NCBI RefSeq assembly: GCF_001021165.1
Contig: NZ_AZAY01000045.1
Location: forward strand, 1 to 56,778
Source: Marinitoga sp. 1197
GTDB taxonomy: Bacteria; Thermotogota; Thermotogae; Petrotogales; Petrotogaceae
DNA: 56,778 nucleotides
Direction: 5' to 3'
The notes below the pieces were generated by a model. It saw only the letters and a program-made list of their open reading frames with translations. It made no database searches and was not told the origin of the DNA. This document shows, in pieces, positions 52,007 to 56,778 of this stretch. The position numbers and the translations under genes were made by a program. Each line of letters opens with the position of its first letter. Within the stretch, counting starts at the first letter, position 1.

Positions 52007-52545
52007 GAACTATTAGTGATCATATACTGGATATATGTGAGAATGCGATTAAATCTGGAGGAGATAACGGATATTTAGTAATAATTGAAACAAAAGATAT
52101 ATTTAGATTTTGTATAGCGGATAATGGAAAAGGAATGAGTGAAGAAGAGATAAAAAAAGCACTTGATCCATTTTATACAACTAAAAAACAAAGAAAGAAA
52201 AAATTTGGTCTTGGGTTGGCTTTTTTGAAATATTCAGCTGAGATAACAAGAGGATATTTTAAAATATATTCTAAAAAAAATAAAGGAACTACAGTTATAG
52301 CGGGATTTAATTTAAAACACATAGATTGTCAACCAATTGGAAATATAACAGAAATGTTATTAAATCTTCTAAATAGAAGTAATGGATTTTCATGGAAAAT
52401 AACAAGATTTTTCTTAAAAAACGGATATAAAATAGAAACAAAATATTTGAACGAAAACTTTGATATAACAAATCCAAGAGAATTATTTGTAATAAAAAAA
52501 TATATAATGGAGTTAGAAAAAGAAATTAGGGAGGTAGTTAAATGA
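51994..52545 (+). CDS. GHKL ATPase protein (histidine-kinase-like ATPase domain)
   Basis: The 183-residue protein carries a histidine-kinase ATPase domain (N-box HILDICENAIKSGG, G1 FCIADNGKGMS, F-box FYTTKKQRKKKFGLGL) and a C-terminal extension of about 70 residues without sensor, phospho-histidine or membrane segments. It starts with TTG at 51994 behind AAGGTGAT. It is the fifth gene of the DRTGG/CBS/PHP string. Overlap of its stop with the bamA ATG suggests coupling only by position. Confidence 0.85.
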   Translation: MATLRTISDHILDICENAIKSGGDNGYLVIIETKDIFRFCIADNGKGMSEEEIKKALDPFYTTKKQRKKKFGLGLAFLKYSAEITRGYFKIYSKKNKGTTVIAGFNLKHIDCQPIGNITEMLLNLLNRSNGFSWKITRFFLKNGYKIETKYLNENFDITNPRELFVIKKYIMELEKEIREVVK

Positions 52546-54821
52546 AAAAAAAGTTACTATTGCTTGTAGTTTTAAGCCTTTTTATCAATATTTTTTCATT
52601 AATGACAGTAGAAAAAGTTATCTTTGAAAGTACAAATGGAAAAATATCATTTATTGAAAATGAATTAAAAAAGGTATTATCAGAATATGATATAACAGAT
52701 AATTCATTAGTTGGTGATATAGATATAAAACTGGCTATAGATAATATTCAAAAAAAATATCCGTATTTTTCATCTATTTCATACAATTATTTAGAAGATG
52801 AAAAAGAGCTAAAATTTATATTTAAATTGAATCCTGAAGTTGCAAACGTTAAATTTAAAGTATTAGGAGATAAATTGCTGGATTTATCTAAAATAGCGAC
52901 AAAGGTATATACAGAAAAAAACAAACCTTTAAATATAAATGAATATAAAAAAGGATTAGAAGAAATAAAGAAATATTATAATAAAAATGGTTATATGTAT
53001 ATAGAAGTATTCAGCAATATAAAATTAAATGCAGATGGAATAACATTAGAGGCAACAAAAATAAATTCTAAAATGGAATCAGATAAAAATACTCTGGTTT
53101 ATGTCATAAAAGAATATGATTTATGGGATATAGAATTAGATGGAGAAATAAAACAAATAGATAAAAAAGAATTAAAAAAGGTATTTGGATTTAATTTTAG
53201 AAAAGATTGGGAAGATAAATTTTTCTTATTCAGATCAGATGTAAAAGAAACTTATCCTAAAATTGAAGATATTCAAAGAATATTTCAGTCATTACAACAG
53301 CTTCCGTATTTTTCTAAAGATACAAAAATATCTATAAAACCTATAAATATTGAGAAAACACCAGGTGGAGATTTAACAATAGTTTTATCCGGAAATTTAA
53401 GAAAAATACTTGAAAAACCATCTTTGATAAAAGAAATAGATATTGATGGAAATGAGAGTATTCAAAAATTTGAAATTTTGGATAAATTGAAACAATCTAA
53501 AATTTCTGAAAATTCAACAATTACAAACATCGAGATATTAAATAGCTTAAAAAATTTAAAAAATTATTATAATACATTAGGATATCCATTTATCAATATA
53601 AATGCAGAGTATAAATCAAAAAAATTAACATATAAAATAATAGAATATAAAGTTGGAGAAATAACTATAAACGTTAATCCAGAGAAGAAAACAAAAGATT
53701 ATTTGATAAAACCAGCAATAAAATTAACTTCAGGTAAAGTTATAAAAACAAAGGATATGCAGGATACATATTATGCATTATCAGGAACGGGATTTTTTGA
53801 AAAAGTTAATATATATCCTTATAATCAAATTAGAGATAAAGTGGATTTTAAAATAGACATTACCGAGAAAAATAAACCAGGGAAATTTGTTGGAGGAGTA
53901 ACATATACAATGCCAGAAAATGCACCATGGTATATGGGATTTCTTGGCCAAATAGAACTTCAGTGGGCTAATCCGCTTGGATTTGGACAGACATTTAACA
54001 TCTCGACCAATATTAATCCGTTATCCAACACGTATATTTTTAATGGAGGATATGGAATAAAGAATTTATATGGTTCTAAGTTTTCATTTAACACAAACCT
54101 ACAATATGGAATATATGATGAAAATATTGGAATACCTCAAGAAAATATAAGTGGAGAAGCAACAGTTTCAAATAAAATATCTTTTTCTGTATCTCCTAAT
54201 TATAATATAGATGATTTTAATAATCTAAATATGAATTTTAGTTATTCTGAAACAAAATTTAATTCGAATACTATTTTACAAAAAAAACAAATAAGTGGCG
54301 GAATCGGATATACATATTCGCGACTTGATTATCCATATAGACCTTATAATGGGCTATATAACAATGTTCAGATATTTGGTGGATTGAATACACTAAATAC
54401 CAGTGAATATTATTATGGTGGATATATGGAAAATAAAATTTTCAAAACGTATTATAAATTCACTCTTGCAAATAGGTTTAAATTAGGTTATGTGAAAGAT
54501 GATTTTGATTTATATGATTATTATTTAGGTGGAATGTATACTATTAGGGGATATGATTTTTCAACCAGAACAGGAAATATTATGGCATTAAATAATACAG
54601 AAATTCAATATCAATTGAATAGAGAGAACATCCCCGTTGATATATATTTATTTTTTGATATGGGAAATGCAAATAATGTGGATTTAACAAAAGAATATTT
54701 ATGGTCATATGGAATAGGTGTGAAATTAACATTACCAATGATTGGTCCAATTCGATTTGAAGGGGTATTTGATACAAATAATAAATTTAAATGGACATTT
54801 GGTTTTGGTCCTGTATTCTGA
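52542..54821 (+). CDS. bamA: BamA/Omp85-family outer membrane assembly protein
   Basis: The 759-residue protein starts with a signal peptide (MKKKLLLLVVLSLFINIFSL), has several POTRA domains (about 22-430; for example LIKEIDIDGNESIQKFEILD and YKVGEITINVNPEKKTKDYL) and a C-terminal beta-barrel (about 435-759) with the conserved late-strand region YLGGMYTIRGYDFSTRTGN and the end FEGVFDTNNKFKWTFGFGPVF with terminal phenylalanine. It should insert barrel proteins such as those of the toga sheath. GGGAGG precedes the ATG; a terminator follows. Confidence 0.93.
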   Translation: MKKKLLLLVVLSLFINIFSLMTVEKVIFESTNGKISFIENELKKVLSEYDITDNSLVGDIDIKLAIDNIQKKYPYFSSISYNYLEDEKELKFIFKLNPEVANVKFKVLGDKLLDLSKIATKVYTEKNKPLNINEYKKGLEEIKKYYNKNGYMYIEVFSNIKLNADGITLEATKINSKMESDKNTLVYVIKEYDLWDIELDGEIKQIDKKELKKVFGFNFRKDWEDKFFLFRSDVKETYPKIEDIQRIFQSLQQLPYFSKDTKISIKPINIEKTPGGDLTIVLSGNLRKILEKPSLIKEIDIDGNESIQKFEILDKLKQSKISENSTITNIEILNSLKNLKNYYNTLGYPFININAEYKSKKLTYKIIEYKVGEITINVNPEKKTKDYLIKPAIKLTSGKVIKTKDMQDTYYALSGTGFFEKVNIYPYNQIRDKVDFKIDITEKNKPGKFVGGVTYTMPENAPWYMGFLGQIELQWANPLGFGQTFNISTNINPLSNTYIFNGGYGIKNLYGSKFSFNTNLQYGIYDENIGIPQENISGEATVSNKISFSVSPNYNIDDFNNLNMNFSYSETKFNSNTILQKKQISGGIGYTYSRLDYPYRPYNGLYNNVQIFGGLNTLNTSEYYYGGYMENKIFKTYYKFTLANRFKLGYVKDDFDLYDYYLGGMYTIRGYDFSTRTGNIMALNNTEIQYQLNRENIPVDIYLFFDMGNANNVDLTKEYLWSYGIGVKLTLPMIGPIRFEGVFDTNNKFKWTFGFGPVF

Positions 54822-54822
54822 T

Positions 54823-54848
54823 AAAAGGGCAATTATGCCCTTTTTTTT
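54823..54848 (+). terminator. Terminator at the end of the metG-bamA gene string
   Basis: AAAAGGGC and GCCCTTTT arms around AATTAT, followed by a run of eight T. Confidence 0.92.
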
Positions 54849-54901
54849 ATACAATAATAGATTATAGTATTTATTAAGATAGCATATATTGATGAAAAAA
54901 C

Positions 54902-54930
54902 TTAAAAATTTTGAAAAAATTTGATATACT
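54902..54930 (+). promoter_or_regulatory. Promoter of the motE-like/fliK genes
   Basis: TTAAAA (54902-54907), a 17-base spacer and TATACT (54925-54930), placing the start near 54937 and the GTG at 54965 about 28 nt later. The sequence looks sigma-A-like; I see no clear sigma-28 pattern. Confidence 0.55.
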
Positions 54931-54964
54931 ATACATTGAATAAAAATCAAAAGGAGTGAAAAAC

Positions 54965-55630
54965 GTGGCTAAAGATAAAGAAAAAAAATCTGGAAGATTA
55001 AAAAGACTGATTTCCTTATTTTTTTGGTCAACATTTATAACTTTAATAATAATTTCTCTCGTTTACATTAATTTTGAATTTAATAGATTAAAAATATTAA
55101 ATCTTAGTATAGATAAGGATTGGAAAAGTTTTGTGGCATATATGCTGCAAAAAGTTCCTGTTCTTAAAGATAAAGTGAAATATGAGTATTTAGATGTAGG
55201 AAATGCATACATTATACAAGAAAAATTAATTGATGAAAGATTAAAAGAGTTGGATTTGAAAAGTGAGCAAATAAAAAATCAATTGGAAGAATTGAAAAAA
55301 CTTTCAATTCAAATTCAAAATGATTCAAATAAATTGGAAGAAGCAAAAAAAGTATTTGAAAATGAAAAAAAAGTATTTGAAGAAGAAAAAAAGGTTTTTG
55401 AAGATTATAAATATAGAATTAATAAACTTGCAGAATGGTTTGCCTCCTCGACTCCTGCAAATATAGCAGTAGCTTTATCAAGGGATGAAGTGAGTATTGA
55501 TTTAATCGTAAATGCTTTACTTATATTACCTTCTGATACAGCAGCGGAAATAATACAGGCTTTAGCCCAAATTAATCCAACAAAAGCTGCAAATGTTATT
55601 TCCAAAATAGGGGAGGTGAAAAGTAAATAG
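54965..55630 (+). CDS. MotE-like flagellar protein (MgtE N-domain-like)
   Basis: The 221-residue protein has a basic N-terminus, one membrane helix (about 17-36), a spacer region, a coiled coil (about 85-145, with KKVFENEKKVFEEEKKVFED) and a C-terminal helical domain of about 70 residues (WFASSTPANIAVALSRDEVS, ALLILPSDTAAEIIQALAQINPTKAANVISKI) of the MgtE N-terminal type. This layout matches MotE, a chaperone or structural partner of the flagellar stator complex. The start is GTG at 54965 with AAGGAG 8 bases upstream. Confidence 0.78.
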   Translation: MAKDKEKKSGRLKRLISLFFWSTFITLIIISLVYINFEFNRLKILNLSIDKDWKSFVAYMLQKVPVLKDKVKYEYLDVGNAYIIQEKLIDERLKELDLKSEQIKNQLEELKKLSIQIQNDSNKLEEAKKVFENEKKVFEEEKKVFEDYKYRINKLAEWFASSTPANIAVALSRDEVSIDLIVNALLILPSDTAAEIIQALAQINPTKAANVISKIGEVKSK

Positions 55631-55640
55631 GAGGGAAAAA

Positions 55641-56778
55641 ATGACAATGAATTTATTAATATCAAAAGTTTTTAATGACAAAGTTAATGTCGAACAAAAC
55701 AAAAAAATAGAAAAAATCACGAATTCGAAAAAATTTAATATTAATGAATATATAGTTAATAATAAAAATAATACATTAGAAAAAAAGAATAATATACTTA
55801 TAAAGAAACTTTCAATTAGTATAAAAAAAATCTACTTACCAAAAAAATCTTCTAATAAAATAAAAAAAATTCCATTAGGGAAAACCTTAAAACCTATACA
55901 AAAAAACTTCAAATTTAAATCTTTCAGTGTGAACTTTATGAAAAAAAATAATAATGTTAAAAATTTCAATAATGGTAAATTAAAAACTTCCAGAAAAGTT
56001 TTTCTGGAAAGTGTTGTTTTTTCAAAAAATTCCAAAAAAAGAAATAAAATAATAAAAGAATTAATAGAGAGAGAAAATAGATTGCCAGAAAGAATAAAAA
56101 AAGAAGTAAAAGAAATAAAAGAAATGATAAAAGCGGGAAAGAATGAAAAAAAAGACTTCGAATTAATAAAAGAAATAAAAGTGGAAAATGAAGAAAAAAA
56201 AGGACAAAAAGAAAGAATAGAAACAAAGGAAATATCGGCAACAAAGGGAGTGAAAAATAAAAAAACAGAAACAAAAGTAAAAAACACAGAGGAAATAAAA
56301 GGAAAGATAAATAAAATAATAAAAGAATTAATAGAAAAAGAAAAGGAATTACCAGAAAGAATAAAAAAAGAAGTAAAAGAAATAAAAGAAATGATAAAAG
56401 CGGGAAAAAACGAAAAAACAGATTTTAAATTAATAAAAGAAATAAAAGTGGAAAATGAAGAAAAAAAAGGACAAAAAGAAGGAGTAAAGATAAAAGAAAT
56501 ATTGGCAACAGAAGAGATAAAAAATAAGAAGGTAGAAACAAAAGTAAAAAACACAGAGGAAATAAAAGGAAAGATAAATAAAATAATAAAAGAATTAATA
56601 GAAAAAGAAAATGAATTACCAGAAGGAATAAAAAAAGAAGTAAAAGAAATAAAAGAAATGATAAAAGCGGGAAAAAACGAAAAAAAAGACTTCGAATTAA
56701 TAGAAGAAGTAAAAGTAGAAAATAAAGTAGAAAATGAAGAAAAAAAAGGACAAAAAGAAGGAGTAAAGATAAAAGAAA
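55641..56778 (+). CDS. fliK: Probable flagellar hook-length control protein FliK, 5' part (3' truncated by the window)
   Basis: An ATG at 55641 (AGGAGGG 5 bases upstream, 10 bases after the motE-like stop) opens a frame that stays open to the window end, at least 379 codons. The visible product starts MTMNLLISKVFNDKVNVEQN, is extremely rich in lysine and glutamate and contains an 89-residue tandem repeat. FliK normally follows motE, and has a long variable, low-complexity N-terminal region acting as a molecular ruler; the conserved C-terminal switch domain would lie beyond the window. The name rests on context, so another secreted flagellar or repeat protein is possible. Confidence 0.5.
   Translation, partial: MTMNLLISKVFNDKVNVEQNKKIEKITNSKKFNINEYIVNNKNNTLEKKNNILIKKLSISIKKIYLPKKSSNKIKKIPLGKTLKPIQKNFKFKSFSVNFMKKNNNVKNFNNGKLKTSRKVFLESVVFSKNSKKRNKIIKELIERENRLPERIKKEVKEIKEMIKAGKNEKKDFELIKEIKVENEEKKGQKERIETKEISATKGVKNKKTETKVKNTEEIKGKINKIIKELIEKEKELPERIKKEVKEIKEMIKAGKNEKTDFKLIKEIKVENEEKKGQKEGVKIKEILATEEIKNKKVETKVKNTEEIKGKINKIIKELIEKENELPEGIKKEVKEIKEMIKAGKNEKKDFELIEEVKVENKVENEEKKGQKEGVKIKE
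56044..56778 (+). repeat. 267-bp (89-codon) tandem repeats inside the fliK-like gene
   Basis: Unit starts at 56044, 56311 and 56578 carry the same string ATAAAATAATAAAAGAATTA; the period is exactly 267 bp both times, in frame. Two full units and 201 bp of a third are visible; more may follow. Each encodes a helix-prone block beginning NKIIKELIE and containing LPERIKKEVKEIKEMIKAGK. Confidence 0.92.

Noticed and set aside
55832-56554. Long minus-strand frame rich in F, S and I opposite the fliK-like gene
   Set aside because: It is the complement of Lys/Glu codons in a tandem-repeat gene, without a ribosome binding site.
56044-56778. Regular repeats resembling a CRISPR array
   Set aside because: The period is 267 bp, units are in frame and there are no short conserved repeats with unique spacers.

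Overview
This is a contiguous stretch of AT-rich (by eye about 30% GC) bacterial chromosome, almost entirely protein-coding, with short intergenic gaps and AGGAGG-type ribosome binding sites. The gene set fits a member of the Thermotogota, most likely a Marinitoga/Petrotoga-type organism: an outer-membrane BamA-like assembly protein in a lineage with very low GC, an alanine-type (K+-dependent) membrane pyrophosphatase next to a phosphofructokinase homologue, a QueT/QueH queuosine system, ThyX instead of ThyA, MotE-type flagellar genes and a DRTGG/CBS/PHP/HATPase gene string. The genus is an inference from content; no rRNA gene is present to settle it.

Layout. 1-4100: end of an unidentified gene, a small promoter/operator/terminator unit, then rnr and dnaB on the minus strand separated by a structured gap. 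4100-4900: a small membrane protein and queT under a preQ1-I riboswitch. 4900-9700: complete branched-chain amino-acid-type ABC transporter livJHMGF (minus). 9850-12900: PFK homologue and hppA (minus), followed by a STAS protein (plus). 13350-21900: a minus-strand housekeeping operon valS-folC-ruvA-glmU-prs-rplY-pth-zinc-ribbon gene. 22080-23340: two unknown plus-strand genes. 23380-25070: tRNA-Gln/Trp/Lys, a probable L20-type attenuator leader, infC-rpmI-rplT. 25080-28160: SRP RNA, a small barrel-like exported protein, a methyltransferase and the ECF ATPase pair. 28200-31930: glnA and a chemoreceptor. 32100-36160: two inverted copies of a 187-bp foldable element flank a coiled-coil membrane protein gene, tRNA-Arg(GCG), tRNA-Ser(GCT) and proS. 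36260-54820: a very long, tightly packed plus-strand gene string: metG, gyrA, archease, truncated LexA-like, rpiB, an HDAC-like and an AroB-like protein that both lack catalytic residues, SPOR protein, comEA-like, queH, RsbW-like kinase, DUF342/FapA, TPR protein, thyX, the DRTGG/CBS-HATPase/DRTGG/PHP/HATPase module and bamA. 54950-end: motE-like gene and the first part of a probable fliK with 89-residue tandem repeats.

How parts work together. QueT (preQ1 uptake, riboswitch-controlled), the EcfA1/EcfA2 ATPases and QueH (last step to queuosine) can be read as pieces of one tRNA-modification supply line scattered in the window. HppA and the PFK homologue both touch pyrophosphate/glycolysis. STAS, RsbW-like and CBS-HATPase proteins suggest partner-switching regulation. 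The most unusual items are the adjacent HDAC-like and AroB-like pseudoenzymes, the peptidase-less LexA, the D103-less PFK, the paired 187-bp element with compensatory changes in its arms, and the small regulated RNA unit at the left end. No CRISPR array, complete insertion sequence, prophage or toxin-antitoxin pair was recognised.
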